The notes under the pieces: generated by a model
What the model saw: the letters and a program-made list of their open reading frames with translations, nothing else
What the model was told of the DNA's origin: nothing
Database searches by the model: none
Position numbers and translations under genes: made by a program
In this document: positions 32,714-40,899 of the stretch, one piece after another
How positions within the stretch are numbered: the first letter of the stretch is position 1
How the letters are laid out: every line of letters begins with the position of its first letter
NCBI GenBank assembly: GCA_963843745.1
Contig: CAWJLP010000008.1
Coordinates: 44,435-108,434, forward strand
Length of the DNA: 64,000 nt
Reading direction: 5' to 3'
Source: Trebonia sp963843745
Lineage (GTDB): Bacteria > Actinomycetota > Actinomycetes > Streptosporangiales > Streptosporangiaceae

Positions 32714-33637
32714 TCAGCGCAGCAGGCGGTTGCGGTAGGTGAGGGCGAAGTCACGGAAGGCGGCTACCGGGGCGGGCAGCGGCCGGTCGGCCATCCAGGC
32801 GAGGCCGACCGTGCGCGCCGCGCGCGGCGCGGTGATCCGGACCGCGGCCACCTCCGGGTCGGCGTCGATCGCCGCCAGCGCGGGCAGCAGCGCCACGCCC
32901 AGGCCGGCCCCCACCAGGCCGCGGCAGGTCGCCGTCTCCTCGCCCTCGAAGGCGATCCGCGGCTCGAAGCCCGCCGCGCGGCACAGCTCGTCGGAGATCG
33001 TGCGCAGTCCGTGGCCCGGCGGCATGCCGATGAAATCCTCCGCCGCGGCTTCGGCGAGCCGGACGCCGCGCCGCCGGGCGAGGCGGTGCCCGGCCGGGAC
33101 CACGAGGTCGATGCGCTGCGAGTCAAGCTTGCGCGTGACGATGCCGGGCTCGTCAGGCAGCGGCGCCGTCAGGCACAGGTCGGCCTCGGCCGCCCGCAGC
33201 CTGGCGAGCAGCATGTCCGCGCTGCCCTGCACGAGCACGAAACGGACGGCCGGGTGCGTCGTCCGGAAGTCGCGCAGCATCCGCGGCACCGCGTCGGTGC
33301 CCAGCGTGTGCAGGAACGCGAGCGCCACCCGGCCCCGCGCCGGATCGGTCTCCTCCGCCAGCAGGCGAAGCTGGGCGGCGAGAGTCGTGAGCGTACGTTC
33401 CGAATACTCGAAAAGAAGCCGGCCGTGACGGGTCAGCTTGACGGACCGCCCGGGCCGGGAAAACAGCGGAACGCCGAGCTCCGCCTCGAGGCGCGCGATC
33501 GAGCGCGACAGCGTGGGCTGCGGGACGCCGAGCTGCTCGGCGGCGCGGGTGAGGTGCTCCTCGCGGGCGACGGCGACGAACTGGCGGAGCCGGGGAACGA
33601 GCGCGTCGAGCCCGGCCGCCATGTCCTCGTCATTCAT
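32714..33637 (-). CDS. LysR-family transcriptional regulator
   Basis: A 307-residue regulator: N-terminal winged helix RQFVAVAREEHLTRAAEQLG and PQPTLSRSIARLEAELG, then a periplasmic-binding-like effector domain. ATG 33637 or the internal ATG 33622 (with GAGG upstream) could be the start. It is divergent from an MFS transporter gene and most likely controls it; an ATACGTC-N16-GACGTAT repeat lies between them. The effector is unknown. Confidence 0.88.
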   Translation of the reverse strand: MNDEDMAAGLDALVPRLRQFVAVAREEHLTRAAEQLGVPQPTLSRSIARLEAELGVPLFSRPGRSVKLTRHGRLLFEYSERTLTTLAAQLRLLAEETDPARGRVALAFLHTLGTDAVPRMLRDFRTTHPAVRFVLVQGSADMLLARLRAAEADLCLTAPLPDEPGIVTRKLDSQRIDLVVPAGHRLARRRGVRLAEAAAEDFIGMPPGHGLRTISDELCRAAGFEPRIAFEGEETATCRGLVGAGLGVALLPALAAIDADPEVAAVRITAPRAARTVGLAWMADRPLPAPVAAFRDFALTYRNRLLR

Positions 33638-33646
33638 ATTTGGATA

Positions 33647-33676
33647 ATACGTCTGGCTATCATGCATTGGACGTAT
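33647..33676. promoter_or_regulatory. Inverted repeat in the LysR/MFS divergent promoter
   Basis: ATACGTC (33647-33653) and GACGTAT (33670-33676) are perfect 7-bp arms separated by 16 bases, a spacing possible for a LysR-type site. It overlaps the first possible ATG of the MFS gene, which argues that translation of that gene starts further downstream. Confidence 0.45.
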
Positions 33677-34931
33677 GAGGTGCCTGCCGCCTAGCGTGGA
33701 TGTCGTGCTGGACATCACTGCGCGGCGCGCCGGCGTCGTTACGCAGCCGATCCGGCCAAGGCTGCGGCACACCGACCCCGAGATGCGACGGGTCCGGCTC
33801 GGGCTGTTCGCGGCGGCTTTCGCCACGTTCGCGCTGCTCTACGCGCCGCAGCCGCTGCTGCCGCAGATTGCCACGACGTTCCGGGTAAGCCCGGCGGCGG
33901 CCAGCCTGGCGATATCGGCGGCCACGTTCTCGGTGGCCATCGCGGTCATCCCGATGAGCTCGCTTTCTGAGGTGCTCGGGCGGCGCCGGATCATGACGGT
34001 CAGCGCGCTGGCCGCGTCGATCCTCGGGCTGGCCGCGACGATGGCGCCCTCGCTGCCCGTGCTGATAGCGATCCGGGTGCTGCAGGGCCTGGCGCTGGCC
34101 GGGGTGCCCGCGGTCGCGATGGCGTACCTGACCGAGGAGGTCGAGCGCGGGTCGCTTGGCCGCGCGATGGGGCTGTACATCGCGGGGAACTCAATCGGCG
34201 GGCTCAGCGGCCGGATCGTGGCGGGCGTGCTCGTCGACCACGGCGGCTGGCGAGTCGCGCTCGCCGGCGTCGGCGGCCTCTCGGTGACCTGCGCCGTCGT
34301 GTTCGCGCTCGTGCTGCCGCCGTCCGCCTACTTCACGCCGGCGCCGCCGCGGGTCCGTGCGCTGCTCGGCACCCTGCGGCAGAACGTGGCCGACACCAGG
34401 CTGCTCCGGCTCTACCTGATCGGGTTCACGCTCGCGGGCTCGCTGGTCACCGTGTACAACTACCTGACGTTCCGGCTGAGCGGGCCGCCGTTCCGGCTGT
34501 CGGCCACGGTCATCGGCTTGCTGTTCGTGTCCTATCTCGCCGGGACGTACAGCTCGGCGGCTGCCGGGCGGTCGGTGGAGCGGTTCGGGCGCTACCGGGT
34601 GCTGAGCTGCGGGGTGCTGGTCACCTCGGTCGGCGTACTGATCACGCTGTCCGGCTCGCTGGCCCTGATCGTGGCCGGGCTCCTCGCGCTGACCGGCGGG
34701 TTCTTCGCGGGGCACTCGGTCGCCAGCACCTGGGTCGGCGGGCTGGTGCGGGTGGCGCCCGCGCAGGCCGCCGCCCTGTACACGTGCTCGTTCTATATCG
34801 GCAGCAGCGTCGCCGGGTCCGTCGGCGGTCTGTTCTACGGCCACGGCGGCTGGCCGATGACGGTGGCGTTCGTCCTTGTGCTGCTCACCGTCGCGCTCGC
34901 CAGCGCGACGTCGATCCGGCGGGCCGCTTAA
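33675..34931 (+). CDS. MFS transporter, YnfM-like
   Basis: A 12-helix major facilitator protein. The helix 1 region (LGLFAAAFATFALLYAPQPL, LPQIATTFRVSPAAASLAIS) and the loop 2-3 motif SSLSEVLGRRRIM match the YnfM/arabinose-efflux-like group. ATG 33675 gives a 36-residue leader that is unusual for the family; GTG 33697 or ATG 33783 (MRRVRLGLF) are alternatives, and the overlap with an inverted repeat favours a later start. It is probably regulated by the divergent LysR protein. Stop TAA 34929-34931 is 2 bases from the convergent HMG-CoA lyase stop. Confidence 0.85.
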   Translation: MRCLPPSVDVVLDITARRAGVVTQPIRPRLRHTDPEMRRVRLGLFAAAFATFALLYAPQPLLPQIATTFRVSPAAASLAISAATFSVAIAVIPMSSLSEVLGRRRIMTVSALAASILGLAATMAPSLPVLIAIRVLQGLALAGVPAVAMAYLTEEVERGSLGRAMGLYIAGNSIGGLSGRIVAGVLVDHGGWRVALAGVGGLSVTCAVVFALVLPPSAYFTPAPPRVRALLGTLRQNVADTRLLRLYLIGFTLAGSLVTVYNYLTFRLSGPPFRLSATVIGLLFVSYLAGTYSSAAAGRSVERFGRYRVLSCGVLVTSVGVLITLSGSLALIVAGLLALTGGFFAGHSVASTWVGGLVRVAPAQAAALYTCSFYIGSSVAGSVGGLFYGHGGWPMTVAFVLVLLTVALASATSIRRAA

Positions 34932-34933
34932 CG

Positions 34934-35851
34934 TCAGGCCGGGATCGTGCGGGTGCGCGGGCCGGCCCGCAGCACCTGCGACGGCAGTGTGTGGCCGACC
35001 GCGCGTTCGGCCTCGGCGGCGGCCTCGATCATCGCCTCGAGGTCGATGCCGGTGTCGATGCCCATGTCCTCGACCATGTGCACCAGTTCCTCGGTGGCGA
35101 TGTTGCCGGTCGCGCCCGGGGCGTAGGGGCAGCCGCCGAGCCCGCCCACCGAGGCGTCGAAGTCCGCCACGCCCAGCTCGAGCGCGGCGAGCACGTTGGC
35201 GAGCCCGGTGCCCCGGGTGTTGTGGAAGTGCAGGTTCAGCGACGTGTCTGGATTCGCGCCGCGGAACGCGCCCACCAGCGCGCGCACCCGGGTGGGCGTC
35301 GCCATCCCGGTCGTGTCGCCGAACGACGCCGAGTCCGCCCCGTCGCGGACGGCCCTCGACGCGACCGTGACGACCCGCTCGACAGGCACGTCGCCCTCGT
35401 ACGGGCAGCCCCACGCGGTGGAGACGATCACCTGGACGGTCGCGTCGCGCCGGTGCGCCATGTCGATGATCGCCGCGATCTCGTCGAGCGATTCGCCCGT
35501 GGTCCTGTTCACGTTCTTCAGGTTGTGGGTCTCGGAGGCCGAGACGACGACCTCCAGTTCCCTGACCCCGGTGTCCAGCGCGCGGACGGCGCCGCGCAGG
35601 TTTGGCACGAGGGCGGAGTAGCGCACGTTCGGCGATCTCTTGATGCGCGACCACACCTCGTCCGCGTCCGCCATCTGCGGGATCGCCGACGGCCTGACGA
35701 ACGACACCGCCTCGATCCGCGTCACCCCGGTCCGCGACAGCGTGTCTACCAGGGCCACCTTGGCGTCCGTGGGGATCGGATCCTCGTTCTGCAGGCCGTC
35801 GCGCGGGCCGACCTCGCGCAGCGATATCTTCGCCGGAAGTTCCCAACTCAC
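34934..35851 (-). CDS. Hydroxymethylglutaryl-CoA lyase
   Basis: A 305-residue TIM-barrel enzyme of the HMGL-like family: VGPRDGLQNE (catalytic Asp and Arg), SFVRPSAIPQMAD, SFGDTTGMATP, HFHNTRGTGL (metal-binding histidines) and the Cys loop GGLGGCPYAPGATGN. It splits HMG-CoA to acetoacetate and acetyl-CoA, the last step of leucine degradation. The enoyl-CoA hydratase 110 bases upstream on the same strand may act in the same pathway. Length and motifs are complete. Confidence 0.93.
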   Translation of the reverse strand: MSWELPAKISLREVGPRDGLQNEDPIPTDAKVALVDTLSRTGVTRIEAVSFVRPSAIPQMADADEVWSRIKRSPNVRYSALVPNLRGAVRALDTGVRELEVVVSASETHNLKNVNRTTGESLDEIAAIIDMAHRRDATVQVIVSTAWGCPYEGDVPVERVVTVASRAVRDGADSASFGDTTGMATPTRVRALVGAFRGANPDTSLNLHFHNTRGTGLANVLAALELGVADFDASVGGLGGCPYAPGATGNIATEELVHMVEDMGIDTGIDLEAMIEAAAEAERAVGHTLPSQVLRAGPRTRTIPA

Positions 35852-35937
35852 GATTCCAGGCTAATCCGCCGCGGTCGCGGCCGCGCCACCCGGCTCGCCT
35901 GCGGAGCTTACACGCCCTGGTTTCTACCCGCCCTGGT

Positions 35938-35973
35938 TTACTCGCCCGGTTACTCGCCCGGTTACTCGCCCGG
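35938..35973. repeat. Three tandem 12-bp repeats over a stop codon
   Basis: TTACTCGCCCGG is repeated three times. On the minus strand it reads Pro-Gly-Glu-stop three times in register, so the enoyl-CoA hydratase stop (35962-35964) is followed by two more identical PGE-stop units. Confidence 0.85.
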
Positions 35974-36750
35974 CCAGCGGGGCGCGCGCCTTTCCGCGAA
36001 CGCCGCGATGCCCTCCCGCCGGTCGGCGGACAGCGCCGCGGTGCGCCAGGCGGCGTCCTCGATGTCGAGCGCCTGGTCCAGCGGGACGCCCCAGCCGTTG
36101 CGCAGCGCCCGCTTCGCGGCCCTGACCGCTACCGGCGAGTTCTTCGCGATCGTCCTGGCCACCTCGATAGCCGTGGCCCTCGCCTCGCCGACCGGGACGC
36201 GGCGGGCGACGAGCCCGATCTGTGTTGCCTTGTCCACGGTGACGCGGCGGCCGGTGAGGATGAGGTCGGCGGCCAGCCCGGTGCCCAGCCTCCTGAGCGC
36301 CAGCTGCGTCCCGCCGCCGGGCACCAGGCCGACGGTGACCTCGGGCAGCCCGAACACCGCGTTCTCGTCCGCGACGATGATGTCGCAGCTCATCGCGAAC
36401 TCGCAGCCGCCGCCGAGCGCGAAGCCGTGCACGGCGGCCACCGTGGGCTGAGGCAGGTCCCGTACCCCGCCGAACGCCGCGCGGAACACCTCGCGCTGCC
36501 GCAGGATCTGCGCGTCGGTCATGGCGTTGCGTTCCTTGAGGTCCGCGCCCGCGCAGAACGCCTTCGTCCCCGCGGCGCTGAGCACGACCGCCCTGACGCG
36601 CTGGTCGCCGCCGAGGTCCGCGCATGCGGCGGCGATGGACTCAGCCATCGCGGTATTCAGCGCGTTGAGCGCGTCCGGGCGGTCAAGCACGATCTCCGCG
36701 AGGTAGTCAACGCCAGCGTCCTTGCGGACGGTGATGCCGTCATAGTCCAC
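35962..36750 (-). CDS. Enoyl-CoA hydratase/isomerase family protein
   Basis: A 262-residue crotonase: oxyanion segments AGTKAFCAGADLKER (about 62-76) and HGFALGGGCEFAMS (about 109-122), glutamate positions in GGGCEFAMS (about 119) and GLPEVTVGLVPGGGTQ (about 139), consistent with hydratase activity. The group including LiuC/methylglutaconyl-CoA hydratase fits the neighbouring HMG-CoA lyase, but other substrates are possible. The start ATG 36750 gives the normal length. Confidence 0.88.
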   Translation of the reverse strand: MDYDGITVRKDAGVDYLAEIVLDRPDALNALNTAMAESIAAACADLGGDQRVRAVVLSAAGTKAFCAGADLKERNAMTDAQILRQREVFRAAFGGVRDLPQPTVAAVHGFALGGGCEFAMSCDIIVADENAVFGLPEVTVGLVPGGGTQLALRRLGTGLAADLILTGRRVTVDKATQIGLVARRVPVGEARATAIEVARTIAKNSPVAVRAAKRALRNGWGVPLDQALDIEDAAWRTAALSADRREGIAAFAERRAPRWPGE

Positions 36751-36781
36751 AGCGCTGAAGGCTAGTCCATGGCCGCCGGCG

Positions 36782-37315
36782 TCACGGGCCCGCGGCGTGC
36801 GAGTCGTCCCGGTCGGTGCGGGCCCGCTCGTCTTCGACGAGCTGGAACAGCGTTGCCTGGACGCGTTCCGCGTTCGGGATCTCCTTGAGCCTTAGCTGGC
36901 CATGCTCGCCTGCCGACTCCACGACCAGCGTGCCGCTGCCGAGCAGCCGGTCCAGCGGCCCCTTGCGGAACGAGACGTCGGTAATCCGCGACAGCGGGAT
37001 ATCCCGGCCGTTGCGCGCGATGATCCCGTCCCGCAGCCGCAGTCGCTTGGTGGTCAGCTCGTATACGGTCGTACGCCACCTGAGCAGCGGAATCGTCAGC
37101 CACCACATAAGCAGCACAATGGCCAGGACCGCCAGCGCCAGCCGTTCGCCGTCGGCCGCCCTGCTGGCCGGGATGAGCACCTCCCCGATAAGCAGCACGG
37201 CCACCACGACGAACGTCAGCAGGATAGGCCGCACTAGCGTCTTCCAGTGCGGGTGCAAGATGGCAACGACTTCTTCGCCCGTCGCCAGCGAGCGGTCAAA
37301 TCCCATACGAGACAT
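36782..37315 (-). CDS. PH-domain (YdbS-like) membrane protein
   Basis: A 177-residue protein: an N-terminal GEEVVAILHPHWKTLVRP stretch, two membrane helices (about 29-50 and 60-82) and a bacterial PH domain (WRTTVYELTTKRLRLRDGII, ISRITDVSFRKGPLDRLLGSG). The PF03703 family is widespread; it may bind lipid or modulate envelope processes. ATG 37315 is used; the frame remains open upstream through a large palindrome, which is not coding. It is 32 bases from the enoyl-CoA hydratase gene. Confidence 0.85.
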   Translation of the reverse strand: MSRMGFDRSLATGEEVVAILHPHWKTLVRPILLTFVVVAVLLIGEVLIPASRAADGERLALAVLAIVLLMWWLTIPLLRWRTTVYELTTKRLRLRDGIIARNGRDIPLSRITDVSFRKGPLDRLLGSGTLVVESAGEHGQLRLKEIPNAERVQATLFQLVEDERARTDRDDSHAAGP

Positions 37316-37348
37316 CGTAGGACCCCCGGCCCGCTGCCTGGTTCCCGC

Positions 37349-37398
37349 GCTTTGTCCCTGTTTTCCGCTGTCCTGACAGCGGAAAACAGGGACAAAGC
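37349..37398. repeat. Perfect 24-bp-arm palindrome
   Basis: Arms 37349-37372 and 37375-37398 pair without mismatch around a two-base centre (core TTTGTCCCTGTTTTCCG). It lies 34 bases upstream of the PH-domain start and 12 bases downstream of the DUF559 gene stop. A similar palindrome lies on the other side of the DUF559 gene. No T-run follows, so it is not a standard terminator. Confidence 0.9.
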
Positions 37399-37410
37399 CG
37401 CCGCCTAGCA

Positions 37411-38352
37411 TTAGTAGGCCGCCTCGCGGACGGCCTGACGGATTTGGGCGGCGACGTCCGCTGGCTGGCAGCGGACCACCCAGGCCGGAAAACGCAGCAC
37501 GCGGTAATGCTCAAGTTGGAGACCATTGCCCCTGTCCATGTCATCCCAGTAGGTGCGTACGTCGATATGACCCGCGCCGTCGATCTCGACGATCAGCCGG
37601 GCCTTCTCCCAAACCGCGTCGAGCCATCTCCGGCGCCCTTGCTCGTCGCGTAGCGGTACCTGCCGGTCGGGTACTGGCAGTTTGAACTGGCGCACCACGA
37701 GCCTGGTGAAATCGAGTTCGGACAACGCGTGGGCGCCACCCGCTATGTCGGCCAGGGCCTGGCGGATAACCCTGCGCCGGTATAGGCGCTCGTTGCGTTC
37801 GAGCTCGGCGGCAAGGTCGCTGACTCGTACCAGCCGTTGCTGGACTCCGGCCGCGAGCAAGGCCTGGGCGCCACGGTCGGTCCCCATCCATGCCGCGGCG
37901 TCGACGAGCGACCGGGCGATCCTCGTCTGTGGCGGCTGTCTAGCTGGATGAATATCTGCAGGCGCAAGGTGCCGTGAGTAGTGCACGACCAGCGGCATTG
38001 ATGGCCGGATGGACCGCACGCCGTGGCGTGCGCTCGCCGGTATTAGGAGATGAATCGAGCCGGCTTTTTCATCGAAGCCGCGAAAACCCTGGAGGCGCGC
38101 GGCCGTGAGCCCGGCGAGCACCGCCCCCTTTCCCGCCCACAGCGCCGCAACGCGGAGAGCCTGCTGTGGGATCAGCGGACCGGAATGCGATACGACGACC
38201 CCGCGGCACGGCTGCTGCCAACGTCCCGATGTCAGCCGCCAGCGAAGCGCGGCCGGGGAAAGGTAGTCAAGCGCCGACCTGGTATCGAGTACCCCGTCCT
38301 GCCAGGCCAAAAGATCATCAAGTGTTATCTGTGATTCGCGCTGTGCGGTCAT
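37411..38352 (-). CDS. AbiEi-like/DUF559 (Vsr-fold) protein
   Basis: A 313-residue protein. The N-terminal part (LDDLLAWQDGVLDTRSALDY to GRWQQPCRGVVVSHSGPL) resembles the winged-helix AbiEi antitoxin-type domain; the C-terminal part (KLPVPDRQVPLRDEQGRRRW, VWEKARLIVEIDGAGHIDV, LRFPAWVV) is a DUF559 very-short-patch-repair-like nuclease fold with an E-x-D core. ATG 38352 lacks a strong ribosome site. Genes of this architecture occur in many copies in actinobacteria and their role is unsettled. It stands between two related palindromes, which suggests it moves or is regulated as a unit. Confidence 0.75.
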   Translation of the reverse strand: MTAQRESQITLDDLLAWQDGVLDTRSALDYLSPAALRWRLTSGRWQQPCRGVVVSHSGPLIPQQALRVAALWAGKGAVLAGLTAARLQGFRGFDEKAGSIHLLIPASARHGVRSIRPSMPLVVHYSRHLAPADIHPARQPPQTRIARSLVDAAAWMGTDRGAQALLAAGVQQRLVRVSDLAAELERNERLYRRRVIRQALADIAGGAHALSELDFTRLVVRQFKLPVPDRQVPLRDEQGRRRWLDAVWEKARLIVEIDGAGHIDVRTYWDDMDRGNGLQLEHYRVLRFPAWVVRCQPADVAAQIRQAVREAAY

Positions 38353-38471
38353 GACAACACCGTGGGGCATTAGCGGCGTTCGAGGCCTGCCTAGCTGCCT
38401 GCCTGTGGAAAACCCTCCGGTTATCCACACTGCGAGGAGAGAGCGCTTGCGCCCGGGCGGCCAGTCTGCTA

Positions 38472-38517
38472 TTTGTTCCTGTTTTCCGTCGTCAGGACGA
38501 CGGAAAACAGGAACAAA
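38472..38517. repeat. Perfect 22-bp-arm palindrome, second copy
   Basis: Arms 38472-38493 and 38496-38517 pair perfectly with AG between. TTTGTTCCTGTTTTCCG matches the first palindrome (TTTGTCCCTGTTTTCCG) except one base; the differences farther in (CTGTC versus TCGTC) are compensated in the partner arm, so each copy keeps full pairing. Confidence 0.9.
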
Positions 38518-38546
38518 CCCAAAGGCGAGGCTGAGAGGAGGCGCGC

Positions 38547-38855
38547 ATGATCGCGCGGATTTGGCGCGGGTGGGCGTCATCGGGACAGGCTGACGATTAC
38601 CAGCGGCACTACGAGACTGAGGTCAGCGAGCACCTGGCGGCGGTTAATGGGTTCCGCGGCGCCCAGCTGCTGCGCAGCGACGAGGGCGGAGAGGTCGCCT
38701 TCACCTCCATTACCTGGTTCGCGGACCTGGACGCGGTGCGCGGGTTCACGGGGGACGACTACGAGCGGGCCGTGGTCGAGGACGCCGCCCGGGCGGCGCT
38801 CAGCCGCTGGGACGAGCGGGTCTCGCACCACGAAGTCGCGGTGCGAGTGGCGTAA
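38547..38855 (+). CDS. Antibiotic-biosynthesis-monooxygenase-like (ABM) protein
   Basis: A 102-residue ferredoxin-like fold protein: MIARIWRGWASSGQADDYQR opens the first strand and helix, FRGAQLLRSDEGGEVAFTSI and the final strand HHEVAVRV complete the dimeric alpha+beta barrel unit. Such proteins are small monooxygenases, heme-degrading enzymes or stress proteins; no catalytic residue can be assigned. AGGAGG precedes ATG 38547. It is convergent with the larger ABM/SnoaL protein 8 bases downstream. Confidence 0.8.
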   Translation: MIARIWRGWASSGQADDYQRHYETEVSEHLAAVNGFRGAQLLRSDEGGEVAFTSITWFADLDAVRGFTGDDYERAVVEDAARAALSRWDERVSHHEVAVRVA

Positions 38856-38863
38856 CAGCCCGC

Positions 38864-39895
38864 TCAGCCGGCCGCTGGTGAGATCCCGAGCTGGGTGAGC
38901 AGGTCCACCTGGTCGAAGAACAGGTGGAAGCTGCTGATCTTGCCGTCCTCGAACTCGTAGACGCCGCTGTAACGCCCGTCGACGTGCCGCCCGGTCGGGG
39001 CAAGATCCCCGGCCGGACCGCGCAGCATGCCGGTATGCGTGCCGGTGAAGTGGCCCTCGAGCACGCCGCCCCGGTCGTCGGCGTGGATCGTGGTCGTCTC
39101 GATCCGGTTGTCAGGGAACGCCTCGTGCCAGGTGGACCAGACCGACTCGGCGGCCTCACGACCGGTCAGGTGCATGTCGCCAGGGGCCTCGAAGTCGAGC
39201 CGGTGCAGGTCGAGGCAGCCCATCCAGCCGTCGCGGTCACCGGCGTTCCACAGTTCGGTTTCTCGCTCGATGAGGCTGCGGGTGTCCCCGTCGCGTACCG
39301 AGGAGAATACGAGCTGGTACTCCTCCACGCCGCGGATCTGCACGTGCGCGGCCGCGGTGGCGTCGGTGCGCAGCCGCGCGGTGGCCGCGCGGCTCGCGGC
39401 GAGGGTGTCGCGATCCTGCCACGCGGTGATGACCATGCACCGGCCGCTGGTCCGGTCGGTCATCAGGTGCGCGCTGCACAGGCCGTTCATGTCCATGAGG
39501 GCCGGGACGCCGGTGGTGCGGAATTCCTCGATGAACGAGTCGATGTTCGCCGGCGCGCAGTCGGCCCGGACCATGCGCACCCCGGCGCCCTCCGACGGCC
39601 GGGAGCGGCGGACGAAGACCGGCACATCGTAGTGCTCGACCGTGACGCTCGCTCGCAGCCGCTCAGCGACCTCCTTGCGGGAGACCTGGACGGCCTGCTC
39701 GCTCGCGGTCATCGCGTCGGGGCTGTCCCAGTAGGACGCGACGACGCAGACCCCGGTATCGGCATTGACCAGGCAGGCAAGGCCCCGGTTGCCGTGCTGC
39801 CCCTCGACATGCGGGCGGACCGTTCCCTCCAGGTACCTGGTCGCCTCGCTGAGTTGCGCCGGGTCTCCGGCAAGCATGTTCATCCGTGCGTACAT
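38864..39895 (-). CDS. Two ABM-like domains fused to a SnoaL-like domain
   Basis: A 343-residue protein. Residues 1-95 (MYARMNMLAGDPAQLSEATR) and 100-200 (VRADCAPANIDSFIEEFRTT) are each ABM-like ferredoxin folds; residues 215-343 are a SnoaL/NTF2-like domain (ETELWNAGDRDGWMGCLDLH, HLTGREAAESVWSTWHEAFP). It may be a cofactor-free oxygenase/cyclase-like protein or a sensor; no pathway genes are nearby. ATG 39895 follows GGGGGG; the family order is unusual enough to be worth noting. Confidence 0.75.
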   Translation of the reverse strand: MYARMNMLAGDPAQLSEATRYLEGTVRPHVEGQHGNRGLACLVNADTGVCVVASYWDSPDAMTASEQAVQVSRKEVAERLRASVTVEHYDVPVFVRRSRPSEGAGVRMVRADCAPANIDSFIEEFRTTGVPALMDMNGLCSAHLMTDRTSGRCMVITAWQDRDTLAASRAATARLRTDATAAAHVQIRGVEEYQLVFSSVRDGDTRSLIERETELWNAGDRDGWMGCLDLHRLDFEAPGDMHLTGREAAESVWSTWHEAFPDNRIETTTIHADDRGGVLEGHFTGTHTGMLRGPAGDLAPTGRHVDGRYSGVYEFEDGKISSFHLFFDQVDLLTQLGISPAAG

Positions 39896-40065
39896 GAGCT
39901 GCCCCCCTCGGCAGGACGTCATTGTCGTGCCACGGCCTACGCCTGGCCCCTTGAGTCAAGCACCGGGCAGCACAGGTGGAAAGACGGAAAAACATCGAAC
40001 ATCGTCATACATTGACCGTGCGTTTTCCCTGGTCACGCATTAGATTCCGATTCAAGCAACCTAGT

Positions 40066-40899
40066 TCACCTGACGTGAATCACGTCGCCGGCCGAGACCG
40101 TCACCGGCGGGGCGCCGGAATCCGGCGCCACCAACAGCCGCCCGTCGGCATCGATGTCTTCCGCCACGCCGGACAGGACGCTGCCGCCAGGCAGCTCGAC
40201 CCGGACCGCACGGCCGAGGGTCGCGCACAGAGCGCGGTAGTCGGCCAGCAGGCCTCCGCCGGATGAAGGGTCGTCCCTGAAGGCCGTGTAGCGGCGTTCC
40301 AGCTCGCGCAGTATCCCGGCCAGCAACGCCTCGCGGGAGACGGCGGCGCCCTCAAGCAGCAGCGACGTCGCGGGCAGGCCGCCCGGCGACACCGGGAGTC
40401 CGTCAGCCGGCGTGGCCACGTTCAGCCCGATGCCGATCACCACGGCGTCGCCCGACTGCTCCGCCAGGATGCCGGCGAGCTTCCGCGACCCGGCGAGCAC
40501 GTCGTTCGGCCACTTCAAGACGGCAGCCACGCCCGAGACGTCCCGCACCGCACTGGCGACAGCAACCCCGGTCAGCAGCGGCAGCCAGCCGCGCCGCGAG
40601 GCCGGCACGGAGACGGGGCGGAGCCGCACAGAAAACGTCAGCGACGCGCCGGGCGCGGAGACCCAGGACCGTCCCATCCGGCCACGCCCCGCAACCTGCG
40701 ACTCGGCGACGAGGACCTGGCCCTCCGCGCCACCGCGCCGGAGCAGGTCCGCGTTGGTGGAGCCGGTCACGGCCACGACCTCGAGCGACGTCCACAGGCC
40801 GCCGGCGCCGAGCCCGGAGTCACCGGAACCCGGGCCGGCCAGGGCCGCGCGTACCGCGTCGGCGTCCAGCGGCGCCGCCGGCTTCGAAGCCGCGCCCAT
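40066..40899 (-). CDS. birA: Biotin--[acetyl-CoA-carboxylase] ligase
   Basis: A 277-residue biotin protein ligase without the N-terminal DNA-binding domain (class I). Motifs: STNADLLRR, the biotinyl-AMP loop GRGRMGRSW (about 71-79) and KWPNDVLAGSRKLAGILAE. It attaches biotin to the carrier subunits of acyl-CoA carboxylases and pyruvate carboxylase; the carboxylase beta and epsilon genes lie 7-10 kb away. It overlaps alaX by one base (TGATG), so the two are translationally linked. Confidence 0.92.
   Translation of the reverse strand: MGAASKPAAPLDADAVRAALAGPGSGDSGLGAGGLWTSLEVVAVTGSTNADLLRRGGAEGQVLVAESQVAGRGRMGRSWVSAPGASLTFSVRLRPVSVPASRRGWLPLLTGVAVASAVRDVSGVAAVLKWPNDVLAGSRKLAGILAEQSGDAVVIGIGLNVATPADGLPVSPGGLPATSLLLEGAAVSREALLAGILRELERRYTAFRDDPSSGGGLLADYRALCATLGRAVRVELPGGSVLSGVAEDIDADGRLLVAPDSGAPPVTVSAGDVIHVR

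Noticed and set aside
38353..38580. Upstream extension of the DUF559 gene
   Set aside because: The extended frame would translate the 46-nt palindrome and has no ribosome site; the family start fits ATG 38352.
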